From Flavobacteriales bacterium UBA979 (GTDB lineage Bacteria > Bacteroidota > Bacteroidia > Flavobacteriales_D > Sanyastnellaceae): 18,874 bases of DNA. The stretch covers positions 26,708 to 45,581 of the forward strand of contig DBBR01000083.1 in NCBI GenBank assembly GCA_002292325.1, in the 5' to 3' direction. The position numbers were made by a program, and so were the translations under genes. Shown here piece by piece: positions 1 through 8,068 of the stretch (its first letter is position 1; every line of letters starts with the position of its first letter). Under the pieces are notes generated by a model, which had not been told where the DNA came from, made no database searches, and worked only from the letters and a program-made list of their open reading frames with translations.

Positions 1-125
1 GAGATCGTTCTGAGGCAGGTGCCTCAGCGCCTGGTTCAGGTCTGTATTTGAATCAAGTTACCTATGCTGACTTTAAAGCATTGCCAACAAAGGGATTTAT
101 GAAAGCTGCAGGAGATGCCAACTGA
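1..125 (+). CDS. truA: tRNA pseudouridine synthase A, 3' end only
   Basis: This is the C-terminal end of a gene entering from the left, read in the frame starting at base 3 and ending at the TGA at 123-125. The visible 40 residues contain AGASAPGSGLYLNQVTY, which resembles the conserved TruA tail (AG.TAP..GLYL..V.Y). TruA makes pseudouridine at positions 38-40 of the tRNA anticodon arm in the cytoplasm. The catalytic Asp and the RNA-binding parts lie outside the window. The stop overlaps the start of the ABC exporter gene by 11 bp, so the two are probably co-transcribed and translationally coupled. The identification rests on a short tail, so it is likely but not certain. Confidence 0.75.
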   Translation, partial: DRSEAGASAPGSGLYLNQVTYADFKALPTKGFMKAAGDAN

Positions 126-1884
126 GTCAAAAAAGGATGTAACCGGTAGGATTTTTGATGGCGCGACCTTGCGCAAAATTTTGGAACAGGTTCGGCCATA
201 CCGGGCTCGGTTTATCTTGACCGGTGCATTGGTACTGGTGCTGTCTAGTTTGGTTTGGATTCGACCTGCGTTGATTCGAATTGCTGTGGATGATGCGATT
301 CCTCAAAGTGATGCTGATTTGCTTCTAAAGGTTTTCCTGGGGGTCATCTCCATGCTCATCATCGAGGCTCTCTTACAATTTCGCGTCACGTATTTGGCGA
401 ATTGGGTGGCTCAATCGGTGAGTTTGGATCTCCGATCTAAATTATTTCGTCACATTGCTCGTTTCCGATTGCGCTATTTTGATCAAACTCCTGTAGGAAC
501 CCTCGTAACCCGACACGTCAGTGATGTGGATGGCATAGCCGATGTTTTTTCGAATGGGATTCTCAACGCCATAGGTGATTTATTGGCCTTGCTGGTCGTC
601 ATAGGAACCATGTTGTGGGTCGACTGGCAGCTCACCTTAATTGTTCTCATTCCCATTCCGCTTTTACTTCTCGCTACCCGGATTTTTCAAAAGGTCATCA
701 AAAAAGCGTTTGTGGACGTCCGCAACCAAGTTTCTAGGATGAATGAGTTTGTTCAAGAACATGTAACAGGCATGCACATTGTTCAGGTATTTGGACGTGA
801 GCGAAACGAGGCTCGCGAATTTGAGAAAATCAATGCGACGCACAGAGACGCCAATATTCGGTCAGTGTGGGCTTTCAGCGTGTTTTTTCCACTGGTTGAA
901 TTATTTTCTGCCACGAGCATTGGTCTATTGCTTTGGTGGGGAATGCAGGACGTCCTTGTTGAGCGGATGACATTGGGTATTTTGCTCCAATTCATTCTGT
1001 ATGTTTTTATGTTGTACCGCCCAATCCGTCAGCTGGCTGATCGGTTCAATGTATTGCAGATGGGCATTGTCAATTCAGACCGTGTTTTCAAACTCTTGGC
1101 CAAAGACGATCGAATTCAGGATTCGGCGACCACTCCATTTGAGCATTGTCAAGGTGAAATTGAATTTGACGGAGTCTGGTTTGCTTATCAGGGTGAGGAG
1201 TGGGTCTTGAGGGACGTGTCCTTTCACATCAGACCTGGAGAAACCATTGCTTTTGTAGGCCCAACAGGAGCTGGGAAATCGACCATCATTAATCTTTTGA
1301 GTCGGTTTTATGAGAATCAACGAGGTACCATTCGGATTGACGGAAGGGACATCTCTTCGATTCCTCTTGAAAGTTTGAGAAAACACATTGGGATCGTTTT
1401 ACAGGATGTGTTTTTGTTCTCTGACAGCTTGCGCAATAATGTTACGCTATATGACAAGGATGTTGTGGAGTCCACTTTGGAGGCGGCAGCCACTGCGGTT
1501 GGTGCGGATGAGTTTATTCGACAGCTGCCAGAAGGTTGGAATCAGAATGTGCGAGAGCGGGGCGCGATGTTATCCGTCGGCCAACGTCAATTGATCGCCT
1601 TCATGCGAGCATACGTGGTTTCACCAACCATCCTTGTTTTGGATGAGGCGACCTCGAGTATAGACTCAGAGAGCGAGTTGCTGATTCAGCGGGCCACTGC
1701 ACGTATCACAGAAGGTAGGACGTCTTTGTTGGTTGCCCATCGATTGTCCACGATTCGCAACGCGAAACGGATCTTAGTCATGGATGAGGGGCGAATTGTT
1801 CAGTCCGGTTCCCACGAATCGCTGGTCGCCGTTGACGGCCTGTACCGCGAATTGAGTCAGTCTCAACATGACGAAATCGAGTGA
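115..1884 (+). CDS. ABC exporter, fused membrane and ATPase domains (MsbA/MdlB-like)
   Basis: A 589-aa half-transporter of usual family length. Residues about 30-310 form the six-helix transmembrane domain and about 345-585 the nucleotide-binding domain. Walker A is GPTGAGKST at 382-390, the signature is LSVGQRQ at 486-492 (Val in place of the usual first Gly, as occurs in MdlB/YheH-type exporters), Walker B is ILVLDEATSS from about 506, and the H-loop is VAHRLST. All catalytic residues are present, so it should be an active ATP-driven inner-membrane exporter working as a homodimer or with a partner encoded elsewhere. The substrate (lipid, peptide or drug) cannot be read from sequence. The ATG at 115 lies inside the truA tail. 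No separate promoter is visible, so expression probably comes from upstream. Confidence 0.93.
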   Translation: MPTESKKDVTGRIFDGATLRKILEQVRPYRARFILTGALVLVLSSLVWIRPALIRIAVDDAIPQSDADLLLKVFLGVISMLIIEALLQFRVTYLANWVAQSVSLDLRSKLFRHIARFRLRYFDQTPVGTLVTRHVSDVDGIADVFSNGILNAIGDLLALLVVIGTMLWVDWQLTLIVLIPIPLLLLATRIFQKVIKKAFVDVRNQVSRMNEFVQEHVTGMHIVQVFGRERNEAREFEKINATHRDANIRSVWAFSVFFPLVELFSATSIGLLLWWGMQDVLVERMTLGILLQFILYVFMLYRPIRQLADRFNVLQMGIVNSDRVFKLLAKDDRIQDSATTPFEHCQGEIEFDGVWFAYQGEEWVLRDVSFHIRPGETIAFVGPTGAGKSTIINLLSRFYENQRGTIRIDGRDISSIPLESLRKHIGIVLQDVFLFSDSLRNNVTLYDKDVVESTLEAAATAVGADEFIRQLPEGWNQNVRERGAMLSVGQRQLIAFMRAYVVSPTILVLDEATSSIDSESELLIQRATARITEGRTSLLVAHRLSTIRNAKRILVMDEGRIVQSGSHESLVAVDGLYRELSQSQHDEIE

Positions 1885-1914
1885 TTGGCCGAATTGCTTC
1901 GAGTTGCTCCGTCA

Positions 1915-2397
1915 TTAAGCGCAACGTTTCAAGTTTTCATGCCGAAGTTCGCCCAGTAAACGAAAGCTGTGTATCTCCTTTAAATCTTGTGTGCCCTGTT
2001 TAAAACGCCACGGGAGTTTGGAAATGAATAGGGCTTTTCGCACTTTTTTGATGGCTTGAATACGCAGATAAAGGTCCTGCAACAGCTGGGTATGTCGATC
2101 ATTTAATTCTTCAGCGTGGTATTCTGTGAATTTGATCAACCTTCGTGTTCGCAGGGCGAAGAGCAAGGCAGATTTGGCAGAAAATGTTTGGGGGTTTGGG
2201 GCAAATTTGTATGCTTCCCACGCGTTTTTCTGGTTTTTGAGCTCCTTGGCGTAGAGGATTTGGGCCGCTTTGTGAAACGTTGGATCGATCCCCCCATGAA
2301 TAAGCCACACCCACAAAACATTCGCCGCTGAACGAAGCGAGCTGGTGCGTGAAGCGCTTGGAGTGAGTGAGTCGTTTGTGGTATGTACAAATAGCAT
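1915..2397 (-). CDS. hypothetical basic protein downstream of paaD
   Basis: A 160-aa open frame, the longest in this 550-bp stretch on either strand. I do not recognise a family. The protein is rich in Lys, Arg and His and looks mostly alpha-helical. There is one short hydrophobic patch near residues 25-35 (VLWVWLIHG) and no clear signal peptide or catalytic motif. Codon choice resembles its neighbours, which argues for a real gene. The ATG at 2397 is preceded by TAAGGTG, a possible ribosome-binding site. It lies 55 bp after the paaD stop in the same direction, so it could be the last gene of the paa operon. Nothing in it suggests a catabolic role. Its 3' end faces the ABC exporter gene with 30 bp between. 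An alternative is a decaying or lineage-specific gene. Confidence 0.55.
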   Translation of the reverse strand: MLFVHTTNDSLTPSASRTSSLRSAANVLWVWLIHGGIDPTFHKAAQILYAKELKNQKNAWEAYKFAPNPQTFSAKSALLFALRTRRLIKFTEYHAEELNDRHTQLLQDLYLRIQAIKKVRKALFISKLPWRFKQGTQDLKEIHSFRLLGELRHENLKRCA

Positions 2398-2452
2398 GAT
2401 TCACCTTACGCAAGCACTCCGAGAAGGTTGCAGGGGTGAGGGGAAGAGTGGC

Positions 2453-2944
2453 TTAAATGCATTTGAAGTGATCGAACGGCTCCAGGCACGATTCACATTG
2501 AAAATGAGCTTTACATGCCGTCGATCCAAAGGCACTGATCATTTTTGTGTTCGCACTGCGGCAGCGCGGACAGGAAACTTTTCGCTCCTTGCCGAGTAAG
2601 AATGCTTTGTCGGCGCTATTTCCATCAGGCGGTGCAATTCCGTGTCGCTTCATTTTTTCACGTGTGTCGTTATCGATCCAGTCGGTGGTCCAGGCCGGTG
2701 AATGTACCAGTTTGACACGAAAATTGGTTTCAAACTCGGATACAGCTTCACTGATGTCATCTTGGATCGCATCTGTTGCAGGACAACCAGAATAGGTCGG
2801 TGTGAGCAGGATGACAGCCGTACCGTTTTGATCGATTTCACATCCACGGATCATGCCCAGTTCTGTTATGCTTAGAAATGGAAGTTCAGGGTCCTGGACA
2901 TTCGACAGGCATGCTTGTATGCGGCTTAACCGTTCCTCTACCAT
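2453..2944 (-). CDS. paaD: phenylacetyl-CoA epoxidase assembly subunit PaaD
   Basis: A 163-aa protein of normal PaaD length. The N-terminal two thirds is a MIP18/DUF59-like domain with DPELPFLSITELGMIR near residues 18-33 and SGCPATDAI near 52-60. The C-terminal part is a small zinc- or Fe-S-binding segment, with CPRC, then CKAHFQCESC, and ending FDHFKCI. PaaD is not part of the PaaABCE enzyme core. In the family it is thought to help mature the Fe-S or diiron centres. The start overlaps the end of paaC by 7 bp, so translation is probably coupled. It is the last recognisable paa gene of this leftward operon. Confidence 0.95.
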   Translation of the reverse strand: MVEERLSRIQACLSNVQDPELPFLSITELGMIRGCEIDQNGTAVILLTPTYSGCPATDAIQDDISEAVSEFETNFRVKLVHSPAWTTDWIDNDTREKMKRHGIAPPDGNSADKAFLLGKERKVSCPRCRSANTKMISAFGSTACKAHFQCESCLEPFDHFKCI

Positions 2945-3693
2945 TGGGCTCCTGGATAGGTACGGGGCAAAACCTGCATTTCAGCGAGTAAATACGAGAG
3001 GTGTTCCGTGTGCAAGCCGGACCGGCCACCTGTTTGGGTACCGCTGTTTTCGGGCATCACCAGAGTGGCTTCAAGAAGTATTTGATTCATTGCTTCTTGC
3101 CAGGGCTTTTGCAAATTGGCAAGAAGTGGCATAAGTCCATCAGCGGCTAAGGACTCGGTAACAGCATCGTCAGCAAAGAGCTCTCCTGTGTACGACCAAA
3201 GTCTATTCAGGCTCTTTTGAATCCGATGATGACTCTCCGATGTTCCATCTCCCAATCGTATGACCCATTGGGAAGAATGTTCAGCATGATAACGGACCTC
3301 TTTGACAGCCTTGGCAGCGATAGCAGAGACTTCTTTGTCGATGGATTGCGCGGACAGCGCTTCATACCGCAAGAGTGCGAATTGGTCAAAGAGACATTGT
3401 CGCATGATGGTATCTCCAAAATCTCCATTGGGAAGCTCAACAAGCAAAGCGTTGGTAAATTCACGGTCCGTTCGAAAGTAGGCGAGTGCATCTTCGTCCC
3501 GTCCATTTCCTTCCCGTTCACCAGCTAAAGTGAGAAATGCGCGAGCTTGGCCTAACAAGTCTAAAGCAACATTGGATAGCGCAATGTCTTCTTCCAGCGC
3601 GGGGCCGTGTCCACACCATTCACCCAGTCTTTGGGCCAGAATGAGTACATCGTCGCCCAACCGCAACAAACCGGCATGCAGATGATTCTCCAT
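2938..3693 (-). CDS. paaC: phenylacetyl-CoA epoxidase structural subunit PaaC
   Basis: A 251-aa protein matching the usual PaaC length. Recognisable stretches are GDDVLILAQRLGEWCGHGP near the N-terminus, DIALSNVALDLLGQAR near residues 37-52, and RYHAEHSSQWVIRLGDGT in the middle. PaaC has a ferritin-like fold related to PaaA. In characterised members it lacks a working diiron centre and serves as the structural partner of PaaA in the cytoplasmic oxygenase that converts phenylacetyl-CoA to the 1,2-epoxide. Its ATG shares one base with the paaB stop (TAATG), and its end overlaps paaD by 7 bp, typical of a tightly coupled operon. Confidence 0.96.
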   Translation of the reverse strand: MENHLHAGLLRLGDDVLILAQRLGEWCGHGPALEEDIALSNVALDLLGQARAFLTLAGEREGNGRDEDALAYFRTDREFTNALLVELPNGDFGDTIMRQCLFDQFALLRYEALSAQSIDKEVSAIAAKAVKEVRYHAEHSSQWVIRLGDGTSESHHRIQKSLNRLWSYTGELFADDAVTESLAADGLMPLLANLQKPWQEAMNQILLEATLVMPENSGTQTGGRSGLHTEHLSYLLAEMQVLPRTYPGAQW

Positions 3694-3986
3694 TACATAT
3701 TTTTCACTTCATCGGGCAACTCATAAAAAGTGGGGTGCCTGTAAACTTTATCATTTGCAGGGTCGAATAGCATGTCCTTATCCGATGGAGAAGAAGCGGT
3801 GATGTCCTCGGCTCGAACGGCCCAAATACTTGTTCCTTCTTGGCGGCGGGTGTAGACATCACGTGCATTGTCCATGGCCATCTGAGCGTCCGCAGCATGC
3901 AAACTTCCAACGTGCTTGTGGCTCAGCCCTTGACGGCTTCGAACGAAGATCTCCCAAAGGGGCCAATCTGATTTTTTTGCACTCAT
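3693..3986 (-). CDS. paaB: phenylacetyl-CoA epoxidase subunit PaaB
   Basis: A 97-aa protein, close to the roughly 95 aa usual for PaaB. The family pattern is clear: [20 protein letters not shown] at the N-terminus (residues 8-27), [12 protein letters not shown] in the middle, then [10 protein letters not shown]. PaaB is a small cytoplasmic bridging subunit of the PaaABCE multicomponent oxygenase and is thought to connect the PaaAC catalytic pairs. It overlaps paaA by 4 bp (ATGA at 3983-3986) and paaC by 1 bp, so the four proteins are likely made in matched amounts from one transcript started upstream of paaA. Confidence 0.95.
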   Translation of the reverse strand: MSAKKSDWPLWEIFVRSRQGLSHKHVGSLHAADAQMAMDNARDVYTRRQEGTSIWAVRAEDITASSPSDKDMLFDPANDKVYRHPTFYELPDEVKNM

Positions 3987-4939
3987 GCTGCGTTAGATTG
4001 ATCCGACGTTCGTTTCGCGCGTTTTGCCGCATATGCCGCCGCGGCGTCGCGTACCCAAGCACCTTCATTATGCGCTTTGACCCGTGTTTCGAGTCGTTCC
4101 CTGTTGCACGGACCATCTCCAGCAATGACGCGCTGCAACTCACTCCAATCGATGGGGCCAAAATCATAATGGCCCGTTTGCTCGTTCCAGCTTAAATCAG
4201 GGTCGGGCACGGTGAGCCCAAGCAATTCCGCTTGTGGAATGGTCATGTCCACAAAACGTTGACGCAGTTCATCGTTGCTGAATCGTTTGATTTTCCACTT
4301 CATGGACTGGTCGCTGTGCTTGGATGCATCGTCACTTGGGCCAAACATCATCAAAGAAGGCCACCACCAACGATTCAAAGAATCTTGGGCCATTTCCTTT
4401 TGCTCAGGTGTCCCGTTGCAAAGGTTCATCATGATGGAAAAGCCTTGGCGTTGATGAAAACTTTCCTCTTTGCAAACCCGGACCATGGCTCGGGCATATG
4501 GACCGTAGCTGCATTTACACAAGGGGACTTGATTCATAATGGCCGCACCATCCACCAACCAACCTACGGCACCCATGTCCGCCCAGGACAGTGTAGGGTA
4601 ATTGAATATGCTTGAATATTTCGCTTTGCCTTCATGAAGAGCATCCAACAGTTCCTCGCGATTTACGCCCAAAGTTTCTGCAGCGGAGTATAAGTAAAGT
4701 CCGTGTCCGGCTTCATCCTGCACCTTTGCGAGTAAAATGGATTTTCGTTTTAAGCTCGGTGCCCGGGTAATCCAATTGCCCTCGGGCAACATCCCAATGA
4801 TCTCACTGTGTGCGTGCTGACTGATTTGACGAATCAGCGTTTTGCGATAAGCATCGGGCATCCAATCTTTCGCTTCGATCTTTTGTTCAGAAGCGATGTA
4901 GGCGTCGAACCGTTTTGTCAAGTCCATTTCGTGTGACAT
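3983..4939 (-). CDS. paaA: phenylacetyl-CoA epoxidase catalytic subunit PaaA
   Basis: A 318-aa diiron oxygenase subunit. The family core is nearly intact: [15 protein letters not shown] at 25-39, [26 protein letters not shown] at 75-80 and [10 protein letters not shown] at 158-167. Candidate diiron ligands from family knowledge are E46, E76, H79, D131, E160 and H163, all present. The enzyme uses O2 and electrons from PaaE to form ring-1,2-epoxyphenylacetyl-CoA. The open frame extends to an ATG at 4993. I chose the ATG at 4939 because PaaA proteins normally begin about 20 residues before the DWMPDAYRK block, and because a perfect -7 element lies between the two ATGs, so a transcript from it could not include the upstream one. 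An ATG at 4927 is also possible. Confidence 0.97.
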   Translation of the reverse strand: MSHEMDLTKRFDAYIASEQKIEAKDWMPDAYRKTLIRQISQHAHSEIIGMLPEGNWITRAPSLKRKSILLAKVQDEAGHGLYLYSAAETLGVNREELLDALHEGKAKYSSIFNYPTLSWADMGAVGWLVDGAAIMNQVPLCKCSYGPYARAMVRVCKEESFHQRQGFSIMMNLCNGTPEQKEMAQDSLNRWWWPSLMMFGPSDDASKHSDQSMKWKIKRFSNDELRQRFVDMTIPQAELLGLTVPDPDLSWNEQTGHYDFGPIDWSELQRVIAGDGPCNRERLETRVKAHNEGAWVRDAAAAYAAKRAKRTSDQSNAA

Positions 4940-4955
4940 GTGCGGATATTTATTG

Positions 4956-4963
4956 CAAAGATA
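4956..4963 (-). promoter_or_regulatory. Bacteroidota -7 promoter element for paaABCD
   Basis: On the minus strand this reads TATCTTTG, a perfect match to TAnnTTTG. It ends 16 nt before the chosen paaA ATG, predicting a leader of about 10-12 nt. I do not see a well-spaced -33 TTTG: candidate TTG/TTTG motifs lie 14 and 27 bp upstream rather than near 19-21. The element sits downstream of the alternative ATG at 4993 and so argues against that start. Confidence 0.6.
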
Positions 4964-5004
4964 ACAACCTCGAGGCCCAATGGTTTTGATCAAATTTTGT
5001 CGAG

Positions 5005-5012
5005 TATTTTTG
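5005..5012 (+). promoter_or_regulatory. Bacteroidota -7 promoter element for paaE
   Basis: The sequence is TATTTTTG, a perfect match to TAnnTTTG. A TTTG at 4985-4988 could be the -33 element (16-bp gap, slightly short). Only 4 nt (CGGC) separate it from the paaE ATG at 5017, so the expected transcription start falls at or within a few bases of the start codon, implying a leaderless mRNA. It lies back to back with the paaA promoter inside a 77-bp divergent gap. Confidence 0.6.
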
Positions 5013-5016
5013 CGGC

Positions 5017-6099
5017 ATGAATGAATTTTATACGTTGCGTGTTTCAGAGGTTCGGAGAGAAACAGAAGGATGCGTTTCGGTTAGCCTAAGCTTGCCAGAG
5101 TCGATGGTACAGGATTTTTCCTACCATGCGGGTCAGTACTTGACCATGGAGGCAGAGATTGGTGGAGAGACGGTAAGACGCAGTTACTCACTTTGCAGTG
5201 CTCCCTGCGAAAATGAGCTTCGCGTCGCCATTAAACAAGTAGAAAACGGCGTATTTAGTACGTGGGCGAATCAATCGTTGCAAGCCGGTGATGCGTTGCG
5301 TGTCATGACACCCAATGGGAAGTTTGTGTTGAAGACTGATGCGCATCAAACCCGTGAATTTCTTGCCTTCGCTGCTGGTTCAGGCATTACGCCCATTTTA
5401 AGCCAGATTAAGCAAGTGTTAAAGGAAGAACCGAATAGCCAGTTCACCTTGTTTTACGTCAATCGAGATACAGCGAGTATCATTTTTCGAGAGTCTTTGC
5501 AGGAATTAAAAGACGTATACCTCGATCGGTTCCGACTGTTTCACATTCTTACCCGCGAGCCACAGGATATTGAATTGTTCAATGGCCGGCTCGATGAAGA
5601 CCGATGCAAAGCCATCCTCGCCAGCGAGTGGGTTGATGTGGACCGGGTAGAATCTGCCTACTTGTGCGGGCCTGAGGAGATGATTTGGGCATGTAAATCA
5701 GCATTGGAAGGAGCGGGCATGAATTCTGAAGCGGTCAAATTCGAACTGTTCACTTCCGGAAAGCCCCCGGTCAAGCCAGAAACAACAAAGACCAAGGCAG
5801 AGGCCAACGATCACAGTGGAAAGCGACTCTCCATTGTAATGGACGGTGTGACCACCGTGGTTCAAGTACCGCCGGGCAAGGCGATCATGGATGCGGCTTT
5901 GGATGCTGGACTCGACGCACCCTACAGCTGCTTAGGTGGGGTTTGCTGCACGTGCAGGGCCAAACTTGTTCAAGGCACGGCTGAAATGGAGGTCAATTAT
6001 GCGTTAGAACCCGATGAAACTGAAGCGGGGTTTGTGCTGACATGTCAAGCGAAGTTGACCGGAGAAGGTCCGTTTACGGTTGATTTTGACCAGCAGTAG
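5017..6099 (+). CDS. paaE: phenylacetyl-CoA epoxidase reductase subunit PaaE
   Basis: A 360-aa flavin/iron-sulfur reductase that passes electrons from NAD(P)H to the PaaA diiron centre. The first 100 or so residues form the FAD-binding barrel with RSYS at 55-58. The NAD(P)-binding domain follows ([16 protein letters not shown], then YLCGPEEMI). The C-terminal plant-type 2Fe-2S ferredoxin domain has C305-x4-C310-x2-C313-x29-C343. Before the ferredoxin domain there is a Lys/Pro/Thr-rich linker around 245-268. The start at 5017 aligns with known PaaE N-termini (short residue run before the first beta strand). Unlike the common paaABCDE order, paaE is transcribed away from paaABCD and ends 14 bp from the convergent uup stop. 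Confidence 0.96.
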   Translation: MNEFYTLRVSEVRRETEGCVSVSLSLPESMVQDFSYHAGQYLTMEAEIGGETVRRSYSLCSAPCENELRVAIKQVENGVFSTWANQSLQAGDALRVMTPNGKFVLKTDAHQTREFLAFAAGSGITPILSQIKQVLKEEPNSQFTLFYVNRDTASIIFRESLQELKDVYLDRFRLFHILTREPQDIELFNGRLDEDRCKAILASEWVDVDRVESAYLCGPEEMIWACKSALEGAGMNSEAVKFELFTSGKPPVKPETTKTKAEANDHSGKRLSIVMDGVTTVVQVPPGKAIMDAALDAGLDAPYSCLGGVCCTCRAKLVQGTAEMEVNYALEPDETEAGFVLTCQAKLTGEGPFTVDFDQQ

Positions 6100-6113
6100 T
6101 GCAAGCAAATCAA

Positions 6114-8009
6114 TTAGCCAGCCCTTTCAGACAGCTCAAGCCAGCGGTTTTCAGCTTCTTCCAAACCGGTGGTTACTTCATTTAATTCATGGCCGATGGA
6201 CTGCAACTGCTCCGAGTCTTGAATGGAGTACAGTTGTTCTGTGAGCTCCGATTTCCGGGTTTCAAGGGCATCTATTTTACTTTCAAGTTCTTCAAATTCG
6301 AATTTCTCCTTGTAGGAAAGACGCTGGGAATAGTCGTTTTTGCTTGCTGTGGAGTTGACGTGATCAGTTGATTCAATCGGTTCAACGGTGGTCCTTGTCC
6401 TCTTCTCGGATTCCTTGAGTTGTTCGTTGAGAGCCAAACGATATTGCGTATAATTTCCAGGAAAAAATCGGACTTCAGGGGAATGCCCTAGCACCCAAAC
6501 ATGCTCCACCAATCGGTCCATGAAATAGCGATCATGGCTCACGATAATGAGACATCCTGGAAAATCCATAAGGAATTCTTCGAGAATCTGCAATGTATAA
6601 ATGTCCAAGTCATTGGTGGGCTCATCCAAAATCAAAAAGTTTGGATTGGCCATGATGACTTGCAGCAAATGCAATCGCTTTCGCTCTCCACCACTCAATG
6701 AAGAGATCAGCTGGTGATGCGTCGAACGGGGGAATAAAAAACGCTCGAGTAATGCAGCGGCGGTTATTTTTTGACCTTTTTCCAAAGGCATGAATTCGGC
6801 AATATCATACACGGCTTCGATGATGCGCTGGCCATCTGGAAATTCGGCTCCTGATTGATGATAATGCCCAAATACGACCGTTTCTCCGAGAACTGCTTTG
6901 CCACGGGAAGGGGAAGTTTTTTGGGTAATGACATCGAGTAAGGTGGATTTGCCCGATCCATTGGCGCCGACGATGCCAATGCGTTCTGCCCGCTTAAAAT
7001 GGTGGGAGAGTCCTTCAAATAATACGCGGTCACCAAATTGATGCGCGACTTTGTGGAGCTCGACAATCTTTCCGCCCAGCCGGTGTGGATTGAGACGTAA
7101 GGTCAAGGGGTCTTCTTCCAACCTTTTTTTTGCCGCACTTTTGATTTCGTAGAATCGTTCAATGCGGGATTTAGACTTTCCCGTCCGTGCAGAAGGGGTG
7201 GAGCGCATCCACTCCAATTCACGTTTAAATGCGCCGCGTGCTTTTCCTCGGTTCGCCAAAGCATTTTCCTTGCGTTCTTCGCGCTTTTCGAGGTAATAAC
7301 TGTAATTGCCTTTGTATTTGAAAAGGGATTGATCGTCCAATTCCAGAATGGTATCGCATACATTTTCGAGGAAATAACGATCGTGAGTGATCATCAGCAA
7401 GGTCATCTTGGATTGGACCAAATGCCGCTCAAGCCATTGGATCATGTCCAAATCCAAGTGGTTTGTTGGCTCGTCAAGAAAGAGAACATCGGGTTCCTCA
7501 ATGAGCACACGAGCCAAAGCGATGCGCCGTCTTTCTCCACCGCTCAAAGAGGCCATCTTGCGTGTCAAATCATGCAGATTGAGTTTCCCAAGAATTTCCT
7601 TGGCGCGGGCCTCAAAGTCCCATCCATTGTGGAGGTCCATTTGTTCGTAGGCAGCTTGCATTTGGGCTTCATCTTGTCCTGACTCTAATGCAGATGCGTA
7701 CAAGCGCATAGCCTGAACTGCGGCCATATCACTTGCGTACAAGTGGTCCATAATGTCTTCCTCTGGTTCGAAAGATGGGGCTTGTTGTAAATAGCTCCAT
7801 CGAATGCTGGAGTCCATGCTAATGCGCCCTGAATCCAGCGGTTCAACGCCGCATATTCCATTGAGTAAGGTTGTTTTTCCCGTGCCATTTTTTGCAACAA
7901 TGGCTGTTTTTTGCCCCAGTGAGAGACCAAAAGTCAGGTCTTCAAATAGAAGCCGATCGCCGAAGCGTTTGCTCAAGTTTTCAGCAGAAAAAACATTAAT
8001 GACTGACAT
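6114..8009 (-). CDS. uup: ABC-F ATPase, Uup type
   Basis: A 631-aa soluble protein with two ABC domains and no membrane segments, near the usual Uup length of about 635. Domain 1 has P-loop AKNGTGKT at 39-46 (Ala replaces the usual first Gly), LSGGERRRIALARVL and LFLDEPTNHLDLD. Domain 2 has GANGSGKST, LSGGERKRLHLLQVI and LILDEPTNDLDI. Between them lies the charged ABC-F linker. The last 75 residues are a predicted coiled coil, the mark of the Uup subgroup, used for nucleic-acid or ribosome contact. ABC-F proteins act on ribosomes or DNA intermediates rather than in transport. The frame stays open to 8339, but the 110 extra residues are Pro-rich, antisense to the GNAT gene, and unlike any ABC-F start. 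The ATG at 8009 (MSVINVFSAENLSKRFGDR) gives a canonical N-terminus. Confidence 0.93.
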   Translation of the reverse strand: MSVINVFSAENLSKRFGDRLLFEDLTFGLSLGQKTAIVAKNGTGKTTLLNGICGVEPLDSGRISMDSSIRWSYLQQAPSFEPEEDIMDHLYASDMAAVQAMRLYASALESGQDEAQMQAAYEQMDLHNGWDFEARAKEILGKLNLHDLTRKMASLSGGERRRIALARVLIEEPDVLFLDEPTNHLDLDMIQWLERHLVQSKMTLLMITHDRYFLENVCDTILELDDQSLFKYKGNYSYYLEKREERKENALANRGKARGAFKRELEWMRSTPSARTGKSKSRIERFYEIKSAAKKRLEEDPLTLRLNPHRLGGKIVELHKVAHQFGDRVLFEGLSHHFKRAERIGIVGANGSGKSTLLDVITQKTSPSRGKAVLGETVVFGHYHQSGAEFPDGQRIIEAVYDIAEFMPLEKGQKITAAALLERFLFPRSTHHQLISSLSGGERKRLHLLQVIMANPNFLILDEPTNDLDIYTLQILEEFLMDFPGCLIIVSHDRYFMDRLVEHVWVLGHSPEVRFFPGNYTQYRLALNEQLKESEKRTRTTVEPIESTDHVNSTASKNDYSQRLSYKEKFEFEELESKIDALETRKSELTEQLYSIQDSEQLQSIGHELNEVTTGLEEAENRWLELSERAG

Positions 8010-8014
8010 GGGTG

Positions 8015-8022
8015 CGAAAGTA
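8015..8022 (-). promoter_or_regulatory. -7-like promoter element for uup
   Basis: On the minus strand this reads TACTTTCG, seven of eight matches to a TAnnTTTG-type element (C at position 7). It ends 5 nt before the uup ATG at 8009. It supports the short start and would give a nearly leaderless transcript. Confidence 0.4.
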
Positions 8023-8068
8023 CGCGCAGCGTGCTGGAATTCGGGGCTTTCCCATTGTAAATTGCGCC

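Noticed and set aside
4232..4615. 127-residue open frame antisense to paaA
   Set aside because: It is opposite highly conserved PaaA sequence and its composition is not protein-like.
4940..4993. Upstream PaaA start giving an extra N-terminus with a CYLC motif
   Set aside because: PaaA proteins do not carry this segment, and a perfect -7 element for paaA lies inside it, so it is most likely promoter DNA read by chance.
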